Assembly: GCF_001651805.1 (NCBI RefSeq)
Contig: NZ_CP015839.1
Span: 5,127,609 to 5,191,608, forward strand
DNA: 64,000 bases
Direction of reading: 5' to 3'
Source: Marinobacterium aestuarii
Lineage (GTDB): Bacteria > Pseudomonadota > Gammaproteobacteria > Pseudomonadales > Balneatricaceae
The position numbers were made by a program, and so were the translations under genes. Position 1 is the stretch's first letter. Each line of letters begins with the position of its first letter. The notes under the pieces are model-generated. The model searched no databases, had not been told where the DNA came from, and worked only from the letters and a program-made list of their open reading frames with translations. Shown in pieces: positions 7,893 through 17,190 of the stretch.

Positions 7893-9710
7893 CTACAGCG
7901 ATGAGAGGTTTTTCAGGGGGCTGGGCAGGGGTACGTATTCCGAGCAGCGATCCGCCCGCTGCAGCACCCGGTTCAGCAGGTTGGTCTTGCTGGGCCAGGG
8001 CTCACCCTGCAATACCCGGGCGATCAGCTCGCCGGAACAGGCGTTGCCATGGCGCCGCTGATAATCTTCCAGGCTGAGTGCCAGGCCGCGCCACAGTGCG
8101 GTTTCCAGCGCCTGACTGCCGGCGGCCAGGTAAAACACCGCCTGACTGAAGTTATTGATGAACAGGCAATAGGCGACGCGCTGCCAGCCCTGCTCGGCGG
8201 AATATTCAACCGACTGACGCACCCGTGACGGCAGCTGCGCCAGCCGTTCCTGCGGCCAGTAGCCCGTCACCAGCTTGGTGCCTTCGAGGTCGCGGATATA
8301 AAGCCGCGCCGGCAGCCCGTCCTGCAGACCCACCACTACATTCTGCAAATGCGGTTCGAACACCACCCCCAGCTGGCAGAGTGCATACAGCATGGGATGC
8401 GCCAGCTGCTCGACGTAGGCGACAAACCACTCCAGCGCCGCTTCCCCATAGGACAGGCCATGGCGGCGGGCACGCTGCTCCACCTGATAGCGGCTCTGAA
8501 CATGACCGCTGAGGCTGTCGCCAAAGAGCGCCCCGGCCAGCAGTGGCGCTTCGCCCTGCGGCCAGTGCGGGCTGCTGCGCATGATCAGCCCGAAAGCTTC
8601 CTGCAGCTCGATGCGCTGCGCCTGTTCCTGGTCCTGAAAATCCACGGTAACGAAGGCAGGCTCGGCCATCAGGGTTAGCGACGGGAAGGTTTCGGTCAGG
8701 GCCCCAGCATGACGCTGCAGCAGCTGGCTGAGCCCCACGGCGCCCTCCAGTTCATACCAGGCGTTCTTGCGTACACAGTTGGTCAGGCGCACATGCAGTG
8801 AGCATTTGAGGAAGAAATCTGCACCGGGCCGGTACAGCGTGCGCACCGAGGCCGTGGGGTACCAGACCTCCCCCGCCGGCCCCAGGTCCAGCAGGCGCCC
8901 GCTTTGCAACGCCTGCTGGACCGGCGCCAGCCCACGGATATGGCCCGCCTGCCAGGGGTGCACCGGGATCAGCCGATAGCCCGCTGGCACAACGATGCCC
9001 GGCAGCTGGCCCGCCAGCAGCTCGATCGCGGGCGCAGCCAGCAGTGAACGCTGTTTCAGGTCCTCGGCGCGCACGGCGAAATAATGCAGCTGAAAGGCGG
9101 CGCCCACTTCCGGCGAATACTGGCGAATGGCCTCCAGACCAATACCCTGACGGCTCTTGGGTGTCGGGTGACAGGCGTGGCCGAAGGTCAGCGCCTGTTC
9201 GGATCTCAGGTAGGCCGCCGCCCCCAGGCCCCAGTCGTGCTCCCGCTCGCCCAGGGCAACAAACTCGGCCATGACCTGCACGCTGTTGCCAATCTGTTGC
9301 AGCAGTTCGGTATTGACGGCCTGGTCATAACGGCCCGCCAGCTCGGCGAGCAGCAGCTGCGCCAGGCGCCGCCAGTCGAGCGCCTGCCAGGGTTTGCCAA
9401 AACCACCGCCGTAGGGCGCGGAGATATAGTCGTAATTCAGGGTCGGTGACGGGCTCGCCACCGCCACCAGGATGCGGACCCGCGTGCGGCTCAGGCGGAT
9501 CTCGAGGATATGACCGTGCTGTACCCGCTGCGAATGCCGCAGAGCCAGCGGCCAGCCTTTGTTGCCAAAGGGCGTATCCAGCTGCAGCAGGCCGGCCGGG
9601 GCCGCCACCTCGCGACAGTAGCAGTTCAGCAGCGCGGCTATTGAGTGGGACCCGGCCAGATCCTGGCGGTGCTGGGTTCTATAGGCCAGCGCCGAAGATT
9701 GTTCAGACAT
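7893..9710 (-). CDS. pvsD: NIS siderophore synthetase (IucA/IucC family, PvsD-like)
   Basis: A 605-residue nonribosomal-peptide-synthetase-independent synthetase that adenylates a carboxylate such as citrate and joins it to an amine or hydroxyl. Family features visible: the N-terminal IucA/IucC domain with GHACHPTPKSRQG (near residues 174-186), LIPVHPWQ, ASVRTLYRP and FFLKCSLHVRLTNCVRKN, followed by the C-terminal FhuF-like domain with EPHLQNVVV, LYIRDLEGTK and LFINNFSQA. It starts two bases after the MFS gene. Which of the two synthetases acts first is not readable from the sequence; the pvsD name rests on order. Confidence 0.87.
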   Translation of the reverse strand: MSEQSSALAYRTQHRQDLAGSHSIAALLNCYCREVAAPAGLLQLDTPFGNKGWPLALRHSQRVQHGHILEIRLSRTRVRILVAVASPSPTLNYDYISAPYGGGFGKPWQALDWRRLAQLLLAELAGRYDQAVNTELLQQIGNSVQVMAEFVALGEREHDWGLGAAAYLRSEQALTFGHACHPTPKSRQGIGLEAIRQYSPEVGAAFQLHYFAVRAEDLKQRSLLAAPAIELLAGQLPGIVVPAGYRLIPVHPWQAGHIRGLAPVQQALQSGRLLDLGPAGEVWYPTASVRTLYRPGADFFLKCSLHVRLTNCVRKNAWYELEGAVGLSQLLQRHAGALTETFPSLTLMAEPAFVTVDFQDQEQAQRIELQEAFGLIMRSSPHWPQGEAPLLAGALFGDSLSGHVQSRYQVEQRARRHGLSYGEAALEWFVAYVEQLAHPMLYALCQLGVVFEPHLQNVVVGLQDGLPARLYIRDLEGTKLVTGYWPQERLAQLPSRVRQSVEYSAEQGWQRVAYCLFINNFSQAVFYLAAGSQALETALWRGLALSLEDYQRRHGNACSGELIARVLQGEPWPSKTNLLNRVLQRADRCSEYVPLPSPLKNLSSL

Positions 9711-9712
9711 AC

Positions 9713-10894
9713 TCAGTTCCTTTCAGCATGAATAAAGTGGTGTTTACGAAATCCGCCCTGCAGCAGCAGGCTCAGGGTCAGCAGCACCAGCGCTGCGGCC
9801 AGCAGCGGACTGCTGAGACCCAGGAGACCACTCAGGGCACCGGCACAGAGACCCGCCGCCACCCCGGCCCACTTGGCCGCTGCATCCAAACGCCCGAACA
9901 GCCCGCCGGCCCGCTGGCCGCTGGAGGCACTCATCAGGCGGTGCAGCGCCACGAAACAGGCCGTCATGGCCAGCCCCATCAGCAGCCGCAGCGCAATCAG
10001 CACCACCAGGCTGTCGGCGAGGTACTGGCCCCAGTAGCTGAGCGCCAGCACGGCAAAGGCGACCTGCAGACAGCGTACCGCCGACCACCGCCGCAGCCCG
10101 CGGCCAAGGCCCGGTGCCAGCAGCAGATAGACCAGGTGTGGCAGGCTGAACAGCCAGGCAAGCTCGACGGCATCCAGGGCCGCAAAGCGCAGCTGCATGT
10201 CGGCGATGAAATAGGGAAAGCCGATAACACAGGCAAAGGAAAAGCCGAACTGCAGCATGAACAGCAAGGCGCCGGACACCTGTTCCTGCACCGCCGCCGC
10301 CGTCTTATCTCCGAGCCTGACCGGGCTCGCCGCCGCCCCGGCCGGCAGGGCAAGCAGCAGTAGCAGCGCCGCCAGCAACGGCAGCAAGGCCAGATAGCCA
10401 TAGAGTTCGAGCGGTGCGACAAAGCCGATCAGCCAGCCGAACAACACCGGCGCCACCACCAGGGCGGCACGGGCGGAGCCCTGCATCCAGTTCAGCGACT
10501 GGGCAAGACCTGCGCCCTGTACCAGGGATGCCAGATGCGCGCTGGAGGCGGCAAAAGTTCCGCCCAGCAGACCCTGCACCATCAGCGCCAGTGCAAACAG
10601 CAGCGGTGACGGTGCCAGGCTGGCCAGCAGAAAGCCCAGCGCCAGCCCGAGCTGGGCCCGCAACAAGGACCGGCGCGTGCCGTAACGATCGGCAAAGCGC
10701 CCCCACCAGGGCGCCGCCAGGGCCGTGCAGAGTGTCGGCAGAATATAGAACCAGCCCACCAGCTGAGTCTGGGTCGAGTCAAAGCTTTGCAGCAGGATTA
10801 GCGCAAAGAACGGAGGCATGCCCAGCGCCGCCAGCGCGGCAATAAAATGACACAGCATCACCACCGCGATCCTGCGGCGTTCGGAACCGGTCAC
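9713..10894 (-). CDS. pvsC: MFS siderophore exporter (PvsC/SbnD-like)
   Basis: A major facilitator superfamily protein of 393 residues with about twelve hydrophobic segments. The loop after helix 2 has WWGRFADRYGTRRS, the family A-motif. In vibrioferrin and staphyloferrin B loci the MFS gene between the two synthetases exports the finished siderophore. I prefer the GTG start at 10894 because it forms a GTGA overlap with the stop of the upstream synthetase; a GTG twelve bases further upstream is also open. No ATG occurs until residue 13 of this frame. Confidence 0.83.
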   Translation of the reverse strand: MTGSERRRIAVVMLCHFIAALAALGMPPFFALILLQSFDSTQTQLVGWFYILPTLCTALAAPWWGRFADRYGTRRSLLRAQLGLALGFLLASLAPSPLLFALALMVQGLLGGTFAASSAHLASLVQGAGLAQSLNWMQGSARAALVVAPVLFGWLIGFVAPLELYGYLALLPLLAALLLLLALPAGAAASPVRLGDKTAAAVQEQVSGALLFMLQFGFSFACVIGFPYFIADMQLRFAALDAVELAWLFSLPHLVYLLLAPGLGRGLRRWSAVRCLQVAFAVLALSYWGQYLADSLVVLIALRLLMGLAMTACFVALHRLMSASSGQRAGGLFGRLDAAAKWAGVAAGLCAGALSGLLGLSSPLLAAALVLLTLSLLLQGGFRKHHFIHAERN

Positions 10895-12672
10895 AGCGCT
10901 TCCCACAGGAAATTAGGCGCACTCTTGCCATAGAACTTGTTGATGTCCGCCGCCCCTGAGTGCGACTTGCTCTGCAGCGTCCCGGCGGTCAACAAGTATT
11001 TGGCGTAGAGCTTGTCGTCCTCCAGCAACAACCGGCGCAGCTCGGTGGCATCCTCGTTAGGCAGGGCCGCCAGACTGTCTTCAAGCGCCTGCAGTAGCAG
11101 ACGATAGAGCTCACGACGCTCGCCATACCTAAGCTGCACCATGCCCTCGATCAGCGGCGCCAGATTGAGCTGCAGCGTAATGGTGGTGAACATCTGCCCC
11201 AGCGCCAGGGGGTCCTGGCTCCAGATGCGCTGATCCTGCAGCCCCTCGACATGGCGGTACAGCTCCGGCCAGCGGGCCGCCAGCGATTCACGCTCGATAC
11301 GCGGGGCGTCATTGTCCTTGAGCAACAGCCGCATGCTGCCTGCGGCCGGGCCGAGCAGCAGCATCGAGTTCTGCTGGTTCGACTCCAGCGCTATGCCGTA
11401 GCGCAGCCAGAGGGTGACATGCACCGCCAGGGTCAGGTCCAGGTAGTGGCGCAGAAATGCCCGCGTATCGCCCTGGTAAAAACGCCCGCTCAGCTCCTCG
11501 AACACCCGGCAGCCCGAAGGGGTGACCGCCAGCAAGCCCGCCACCGACACCAGGGTGCCGTCCGTGACCTCCTGCGGGTAAAGCCGCTGGATGTAACCAA
11601 GAAAGCTGTGACCATCGACATGGGCCCCCAGGCTTTCGTCCGTCAGCAGCAGGCGCCCCTGCAGCTGCTCATCCTGCCGGGCAATGGCGCCGAGCAGGTC
11701 CTGCACCCGCTGGCCATCGCCGATGGTGCTGGGTTTTACGGTGCGAATGTTGCGGCTGCCGAGCGTCCGGATCGTCAGTGGCAGCTTGATATGCGTGCCG
11801 GGGCGCTCCAGCAGCATCAGGCTGCGTACCGACAGTGTTGGCACCACCTCGACACAGGCCCCGGGTGCCCGGATCACCTGCTGATCAAGACCGGCGTCCT
11901 GCAGCAGCGGCCTAAGCGCCTGGTCCCAGAGGAAGGGATGCACCGGTATCAGGCGGTAGTCCGCCGCCAGGGTTTCGCTCAACCCCACCCGGGCAAAGTC
12001 GGGAATCCAGTGCGGCTCCTCCGCCCGGGAGGCCTGACAGAAAGCGCGGGGCACCGCGAGCCAGCGCAACTGAAAGCGGGGCTGGAACTCAGGCGCGTAG
12101 CGCTCCAGGTCTTCAACGCTGAAGCCGCTTTTGGCCCGGGCGGTCGGGTAATAGGGGTGGTCGAGGTAGGATGCCAGCCGGTCGTAATGCAGAAAACGCT
12201 GTGCCCAGCCGCCCTCGCCCTGGGACTGATCGCGGCCTGCGCTGAAATAATCCTGCTGCGCCTGGCGACAACGCAGGCCGTGCAATGCGGCCTCGCGGCA
12301 CTCAATGGCAAAATGACGGTAGTGTTCCAGCTCCGAGGGCTCCAGCCCCGCACTCAGCCACTCCAGCAGCGCCGCGCAGTTCGTCAGCTCAAGGGGGTCA
12401 TCACGGCCTGCGGGACGGGCAATAACCGGGCCCTGCCGGTAACGCCAGCGTTGCATAAAAGCACTGGCCTGCACCGGAATCCAGAGCTCGCCGGCGGCCA
12501 GGTGCGCCAGATGCCACCAGTCGCCGCCATCCTGTGCAGCCGCGTGACCCACCGACTCTGGGCTGACCTGCCGGCCCCGGCTGCTGAACTGCTGCACATC
12601 CTCGCGCAGCAGCGTGTCCAGCACCCGGGCAAAGATGTAATCAGATGCATCGTCCAGGCTTACAATGCTCAT
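10891..12672 (-). CDS. pvsB: NIS siderophore synthetase (IucA/IucC family, PvsB-like)
   Basis: The second NIS synthetase, 593 residues, clearly diverged from the 7,893-9,710 protein. It keeps LIPVHPFLWDQALR, the ATP-site segment VVPTLSVRSLMLLERPGTHI-type, TIRTLGSRNIRT, and a C-terminal half with ALESNQQNSMLLL and LLKDNDAPRIE. The canonical GHPXHPXXK loop is less obvious here (YLDHPYYPTARAKSGF is the counterpart), which fits the AcsD/PvsB group. Its ATG overlaps the stop of the ATP-grasp gene by four bases (ATGA) and its own stop overlaps the exporter start, so the genes are translationally coupled. Acts in the cytoplasm. Confidence 0.86.
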   Translation of the reverse strand: MSIVSLDDASDYIFARVLDTLLREDVQQFSSRGRQVSPESVGHAAAQDGGDWWHLAHLAAGELWIPVQASAFMQRWRYRQGPVIARPAGRDDPLELTNCAALLEWLSAGLEPSELEHYRHFAIECREAALHGLRCRQAQQDYFSAGRDQSQGEGGWAQRFLHYDRLASYLDHPYYPTARAKSGFSVEDLERYAPEFQPRFQLRWLAVPRAFCQASRAEEPHWIPDFARVGLSETLAADYRLIPVHPFLWDQALRPLLQDAGLDQQVIRAPGACVEVVPTLSVRSLMLLERPGTHIKLPLTIRTLGSRNIRTVKPSTIGDGQRVQDLLGAIARQDEQLQGRLLLTDESLGAHVDGHSFLGYIQRLYPQEVTDGTLVSVAGLLAVTPSGCRVFEELSGRFYQGDTRAFLRHYLDLTLAVHVTLWLRYGIALESNQQNSMLLLGPAAGSMRLLLKDNDAPRIERESLAARWPELYRHVEGLQDQRIWSQDPLALGQMFTTITLQLNLAPLIEGMVQLRYGERRELYRLLLQALEDSLAALPNEDATELRRLLLEDDKLYAKYLLTAGTLQSKSHSGAADINKFYGKSAPNFLWEAL

Positions 12673-13880
12673 GCTTCCAGCTCCCAGCTGAGCCCGGCCA
12701 GGGCATCCTCGACCCTTGCCTGCAGCTGCGTCTCGCAGGTACCCAGCGCGCGGATCACGCCCAGGTAATCCTTGTTGGAATGACTCAGTTCCAGCTGCTC
12801 GCCGGCCCGGCGCAAGGGCCGGAAATCAACAAAACCCCCGGCCCAGTCATGGCGAAACGCCGCCGGCGTCTGCGTCAGGCGCCCGGCTTGCGTGGCCCGA
12901 ATATACTGAATCAGCAAACGGCTATCGGGCCCTGCCAGCAGCGGCAATGGCTGCCCCAGATGCAGCTGCAGCAGGGTGCGAAACAATGGGAAATCGAGCG
13001 CCTGGGCCAGCAGAAACTCGCGACCATCACCGATGGTGCGATAGTTGATTTCGATCAGCCGCGGCCCCTTTTGGGTCTGCACGAACTCGGTATGACAGGA
13101 GCCAAAACCCACGCCGAAGTCGCAGATCATGCGCACAACGCTCTGCAGATCGGCATCCTCGAGATCCAGCCCCCAGCGTGCCGACAGCTCGACAAAATGC
13201 GGCGGCTCCGACAGCTCTACCCGAAACCCGCCCAGCACCTCGAGCCGCTCGCCATCGCCGAGCGTCTCCAGCGTATACAGGGGGCCTTCGATATACTCCT
13301 CGATCAGCAATGGCTGCCCCGGCTGGCGTTCCCAGAGTCGCTCACAGCAGTCCCTCAGTGCGGCGGCCGACTGGACCAGGCTAACATCCAGACTCGCCAC
13401 CCCCTCCCGTGGCTTGACCACACAGGGATAGGGGCAGTCGGCCAGCAGGGGTTCCAGCTGCGAGGGCGCTGCGACAAGCCGATACCAGAAAGGCTCAGCC
13501 CCCAGGGATGCCAGGTGGGCGCGCATCGCCGCCTTGTTCTTGGCGCGATAACACACCCGCCAGTCCTTGCCGGGCAAACCGAAGTACTCGGCCACCAGCG
13601 CCGTCGAGGTCTGCAGATGATCGCTATGGGAGAACACCGCGACCGGTGCAATATCGGCCTCCTGCAGTGTTTCGATCAGCGCCAGCGGATTGAACACATC
13701 GCACGCCAGGATGGCGTCGGGATAGGCTTCTCGCCCCTCCTCGGCAAAATGCTGACGATGCTCGCGGGCAAGGTCAGTGACAATAACGGGCGACAGCCCC
13801 AGTGCCCGGGCGGCGGGTAAGAAGCCCTCATTGAGCACTTCGGTGACTAGATGGGCAATAAAGATGATCTGACCCGACAT
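12669..13880 (-). CDS. pvsA: ATP-grasp ligase of siderophore biosynthesis (PvsA-like)
   Basis: First gene of the biosynthetic operon, 403 residues. The ATP-grasp fold is shown by CVVKPREGVASLDV (first ATP-binding lysine and loop), PLLIEEYIEGPLYTLETL, and the metal-binding segment RLIEINYRTIGDGREF; the N-terminal part is a pre-ATP-grasp Rossmann-like region with VFSHSDHLQTS. An ATP-grasp enzyme as first gene, followed by NIS-MFS-NIS-decarboxylase, is the diagnostic order of vibrioferrin loci; staphyloferrin B and achromobactin clusters differ. Its proposed role is to form an amide in the alanine/2-oxoglutarate half of vibrioferrin. A promoter with an embedded Fur-box-like site lies about 110 bases upstream. 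Confidence 0.84.
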   Translation of the reverse strand: MSGQIIFIAHLVTEVLNEGFLPAARALGLSPVIVTDLAREHRQHFAEEGREAYPDAILACDVFNPLALIETLQEADIAPVAVFSHSDHLQTSTALVAEYFGLPGKDWRVCYRAKNKAAMRAHLASLGAEPFWYRLVAAPSQLEPLLADCPYPCVVKPREGVASLDVSLVQSAAALRDCCERLWERQPGQPLLIEEYIEGPLYTLETLGDGERLEVLGGFRVELSEPPHFVELSARWGLDLEDADLQSVVRMICDFGVGFGSCHTEFVQTQKGPRLIEINYRTIGDGREFLLAQALDFPLFRTLLQLHLGQPLPLLAGPDSRLLIQYIRATQAGRLTQTPAAFRHDWAGGFVDFRPLRRAGEQLELSHSNKDYLGVIRALGTCETQLQARVEDALAGLSWELEA

Positions 13881-14310
13881 TCCTTGAGCTCCGTTGCGAT
13901 GCGTTGCTGACTGGGTTCCCGGGTATCAGTGCCAGACAGACCCCGGGAACAGGCTCGGGACAGACTCCCGAACTCGATGCCTTTTATACTAAATACGAAT
14001 CACTATCATTAGCAACATTATTTTAAACATCTGTTCGAATTGGTGCCGCACCCGACAAGGCGCAGCTCGGGAGCATGATCCCAGGGCTTGGAACAGCAAC
14101 AGGACACGGGCGGAAAGCCACGGCAGAACGCCCCCTGCAAGGGCCCAGAGGAGACGCAAGAAGGACTATATAAAGATCAGCATGGAGCAGGATTTTAAGA
14201 GGTTTTTACGCCTTTTTGGCGCAGTTTACAGGCGTTAAGCAGTTTGCCAGCACGCAGTGGATACAGCTAACCCGAGCACCGATCACGGAGCCTGCCGCAC
14301 CGAAAAACGA
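13881..14310. other. Intergenic region upstream of the pvs operon
   Basis: This 430-base gap holds the pvs promoter at its left part (see 13,986-14,015), leaving an untranslated leader of about 100 bases. The right part (14,040-14,310) contains no frame, repeat or hairpin with a U-tract that I can support. Confidence 0.5.
13986..14015 (-). promoter_or_regulatory. pvs operon promoter with embedded Fur-box-like site
   Basis: On the minus strand TTGCTA (14,010-14,015) and TAGTAT (13,986-13,991) are separated by 18 bases. The spacer and -35 together contain GCTAATGATAGTGATTCG (13,996-14,013), a good match to the Fur recognition pattern. A repressor bound there would block RNA polymerase directly. 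Confidence 0.62.
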
Positions 14311-15654
14311 TCAGACTCGCAGCAGCAGATGCTCACGTTCCCAGGAGCTGATGACCTTGTTAAAGGCTTCGTATTCCGCCAGTTTTACCGCGACATAGGC
14401 TTTTACAAAACGCTCACCCAGGATCGCCTGCAGCGGTTCGCAACCTGATAACAGCCGCAGCCCCTCCTCCAGGGTGCGGGCAATCTCGACCCGGCTGTTG
14501 GCGCCATAGGCACTGCCCTGGGTGGGGGCCGAAGGTTGCAACTGCTCTTTAAGCCCCAGATAGCCACAGGCCAGCGACAGGGCGATGGCCAGGTAGGGAT
14601 TGGCATCGGCGCCGGCAAAGCGGTTCTCGACCCGGGTGGATTCGGGCGTGCTCTGGGGCACCCGCAGGCCGGTGGTGCGGTTATCCAGCCCCCACTGCAG
14701 GTTGATGGGCGCGGCTATATCCGGTACGAAACGGCGGTACGAATTCACATTGGGGGCGAAGAAGCTGATCGCCGCCGGCACGTACTTCTGCAGCCCCCCC
14801 AGGTAGTGATAGAGCGCCTCGCTGAGGCCGCCCTGCGGGGTAGCGAAGATATTCTCACCGCTGGCGATATCCTGCAGGCTCTGGTGAATATGCAGCGCAC
14901 TGCCGGGTTCATGCTCCATCGGCTTGGCCATGAAGGTGGCGTAGATATCGTGCTGCAGCGCCGTTTCGCGCAGGGTGCGCTTGAAGGTGAACACCTGGTC
15001 AGCCAGCGCCAGGGCATCGCCGTGCTTGAAGTTGATCTCCATCTGGCCGGCGCCCGATTCGTGAATCAGGGTATCCACATCCAGCTGCTGCAGTTCGCAG
15101 TAGCGGTACAGGGTATCGATAATGGGGTCGAACTCGTTCACCGCATCGATGCTGTAGGACTGGCGCGCACTCTCGGTACGGCCGGAGCGCCCGATCGGCG
15201 CCTTGAGCTCGTAGTCCGGGTCCAGATTCTTCTGCACCAGGTAGAACTCCACCTCCGGCGCCACCACCGGCCTCAGGCCTTCTGCCTCGTACAGCGCCAG
15301 CACCCGGCGCAGCACACTGCGGGTCGCCAGCGGATGCAGCTCACCCTGCATGTCGTAGCAGTCGTGGATCAGCTGGGCCGTCGGCTCCTTGGCCCAGGGC
15401 GCCAGGCGCAGCGTGGTCGGGTCCGGCTGCAGCACCATGTCCCGGTCGGCAGGGTCCACCAATTGGTCGTGCTCGCGGGACCAGTCGCCGGTCACCGTCT
15501 GGATCAGAATGCTTTCGGGCAGGCGGGCATTCTGCTCGGCGATAAACTTGCGCGTGGGCAGAAACTTGCCGCGGGCATTGCCGGTCATGTCCGGCACCAG
15601 GCATTCAATCTCGCTTATATTGTGTTGCTGCAGAAACTGCTCAATCGTATCCAT
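14311..15654 (-). CDS. Glutamine-synthetase-family gamma-glutamylpolyamine synthetase (PuuA/SpuI-like)
   Basis: A 447-residue member of the GS type I superfamily. Visible family segments: PDMTGNARGKFLPTRKF near the start, VAPEVEFYLV (metal-binding Glu), HESGAGQMEINF, FMAKPMEHEPGSALHIHQSL (ammonia-site region altered relative to GlnA), and ENRFAGADANPYLAIA near the C-terminus. Proteins of this type ligate glutamate to putrescine or another amine instead of ammonia. The divergent neighbour is an FAD oxidoreductase of the gamma-glutamylputrescine oxidase type, which supports a polyamine-degradation role. It lacks the C-terminal adenylylation NLYDLPPEE-type site expected of GlnA. The exact amine is not determined. 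Confidence 0.8.
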   Translation of the reverse strand: MDTIEQFLQQHNISEIECLVPDMTGNARGKFLPTRKFIAEQNARLPESILIQTVTGDWSREHDQLVDPADRDMVLQPDPTTLRLAPWAKEPTAQLIHDCYDMQGELHPLATRSVLRRVLALYEAEGLRPVVAPEVEFYLVQKNLDPDYELKAPIGRSGRTESARQSYSIDAVNEFDPIIDTLYRYCELQQLDVDTLIHESGAGQMEINFKHGDALALADQVFTFKRTLRETALQHDIYATFMAKPMEHEPGSALHIHQSLQDIASGENIFATPQGGLSEALYHYLGGLQKYVPAAISFFAPNVNSYRRFVPDIAAPINLQWGLDNRTTGLRVPQSTPESTRVENRFAGADANPYLAIALSLACGYLGLKEQLQPSAPTQGSAYGANSRVEIARTLEEGLRLLSGCEPLQAILGERFVKAYVAVKLAEYEAFNKVISSWEREHLLLRV

Positions 15655-15797
15655 CGCGCACCGTCCGGATAAGTGTCCATACCCATTTCAGTGTATGACA
15701 AGATTCTGCCCAGGGAGCTGTCAAACAGACGATTTATGGCCATAGTATGCTGATAAGAAAGCGTTTTTCTGCCCTCCCTTCAGGAGACCCGGACCCT

Positions 15798-17093
15798 ATG
15801 CACGACACCGGCTTTGCCGCCTCCTATTACGCCGCCAGCGCTCACTCAGTTGAACCCTGGCCGACACTGCAGGGCGAAGTGCAGGCCGATGTCTGCATCA
15901 TAGGCGCCGGCTACACCGGTCTGTCGACGGCGCTGCATCTGCGCGAGCAGGGTTATAGCGTGGTGGTACTGGAAGCGGCCCGCGTGGCCCAGGGCGCCTC
16001 GGGACGCAACGGTGGCCAGGTGTGCGTCGGCCTGAACCTGGGCCAACATGAACTGGAAGCCTGGCTCGGAGCCGAACATGCACAGCAACTCTGGGAGCTG
16101 TCCGTTGAGGCGGTGGCGCTGGTAAAAGATCTGATCGCACGCCACAAGATCCATTGCGACCTGAAAGCCGGCATCCTGCACTCGGCCTTCAAGCCCTCCC
16201 ATGTAGGCCCGATGCAGCGCGAAACCGAGCATCTGCAGCAGCACTACGGCTATCAGGGCCTGCGTTTTGTACCCAGGGACGAGCTGCGCACTATGCTTGG
16301 CACCGAACGCTACCAGGGTGCCCAGCTGTTTACAGATGCGCTGCATCTGCATCCGCTGAATTACGCTCTGGGTCTGGCCCAGGCGGCCCGGGCAAAGGGC
16401 GTACAGATCTTTGAAAACAGCCGTGCGCTTGATTACCAACATGAAGGCAGTAGCAACGAGAACGCCCAGATAAACACAGCCCAGGGCTCGGTACGGGCAA
16501 AGACCCTGGTGCTGGCCTGTAATGGTTATCTGGGGGCGCTGGAGCCGCGCATTGCCGGCAAGATCATGCCCATCAACAACTTTATTCTGGCCACAGAACC
16601 TTTGGGCGCAGACCTCGCCCGCAGCCTGATCCGGGATGATGTGGCGGTGGCCGACTCGAAATTCGTGGTGAATTATTTCCGCCTTACAGCCGACCACCGC
16701 CTGCTGTTCGGCGGCGGCGAAAACTACCGCAGCCGCTTCCCGGCGGATATTCCCACCTTTGTACGCAAACACCTGCTGCAGGTGTACCCGCAGCTCGAAA
16801 GCACCCGCATCGACTACGCCTGGGGCGGCACCCTGGCCATCACCCGCAACCGCATGCCCTTCTTTCGCCGCCTCGACCAGAACCTCTATGTGGCCCAGGG
16901 CTACTCCGGCCACGGCATCGCCCTGGCGACGCTCGGCGGCAAGCTGATCAGCGATGCCATCAGCGGCTCGTCTGAAGGCTTCGATATTCTGGCCCGCGTG
17001 CCCAGCCCAGGTTTCCCCGGCGGCACCCTGTTGCGCTGGCCGGCGCTGGTCGCCGGCATGTTGTATTACCAGTTGCGGGATAGGTTGAGTTGA
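15798..17093 (+). CDS. FAD-dependent oxidoreductase, gamma-glutamylputrescine oxidase-like (PuuB)
   Basis: A 431-residue DAO-family flavoprotein. The N-terminal Rossmann fingerprint CIIGAGYTGLSTALHLREQG covers residues 33-52, followed by VVVLEAARVAQGASGRNGGQ, the typical second FAD segment. The C-terminal part has YAWGGTLAITRNRMPFFRR and LYVAQGYSGHGIALATLGGK. Such enzymes oxidise gamma-glutamyl-putrescine and related amines and release hydrogen peroxide. I chose the ATG at 15,798 (AGGAG eleven bases upstream) over an in-frame ATG 51 bases earlier. It is divergent from the ligase gene. Its last 29 bases are part of a direct repeat recurring at 18,860. Confidence 0.8.
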   Translation: MHDTGFAASYYAASAHSVEPWPTLQGEVQADVCIIGAGYTGLSTALHLREQGYSVVVLEAARVAQGASGRNGGQVCVGLNLGQHELEAWLGAEHAQQLWELSVEAVALVKDLIARHKIHCDLKAGILHSAFKPSHVGPMQRETEHLQQHYGYQGLRFVPRDELRTMLGTERYQGAQLFTDALHLHPLNYALGLAQAARAKGVQIFENSRALDYQHEGSSNENAQINTAQGSVRAKTLVLACNGYLGALEPRIAGKIMPINNFILATEPLGADLARSLIRDDVAVADSKFVVNYFRLTADHRLLFGGGENYRSRFPADIPTFVRKHLLQVYPQLESTRIDYAWGGTLAITRNRMPFFRRLDQNLYVAQGYSGHGIALATLGGKLISDAISGSSEGFDILARVPSPGFPGGTLLRWPALVAGMLYYQLRDRLS

Positions 17094-17190
17094 GTTTGAA
17101 ATGGAAATCCGATATTTAATGCTGGTCGGTGGCGGCTATGTCTACTATTGAAAAGTCAGTTCACCTTCGGCACTGAGCGGAGCGGACATT
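17065..17190 (+). repeat. Imperfect direct repeat, left copy (includes 3' end of oxidoreductase gene)
   Basis: Starts inside the last codons of the oxidoreductase gene (ATTACCAGTTGCGGGATAGG) and runs past the stop. It aligns with 18,860-18,981: shared blocks include GATAGGTTGAGTTGA, GGTCGGTGGCGG, CATGTCTACT/TATGTCTACT with TATTGAAA, and the final GAGCG-GCATT. Several substitutions and short indels separate the copies. Confidence 0.72.
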
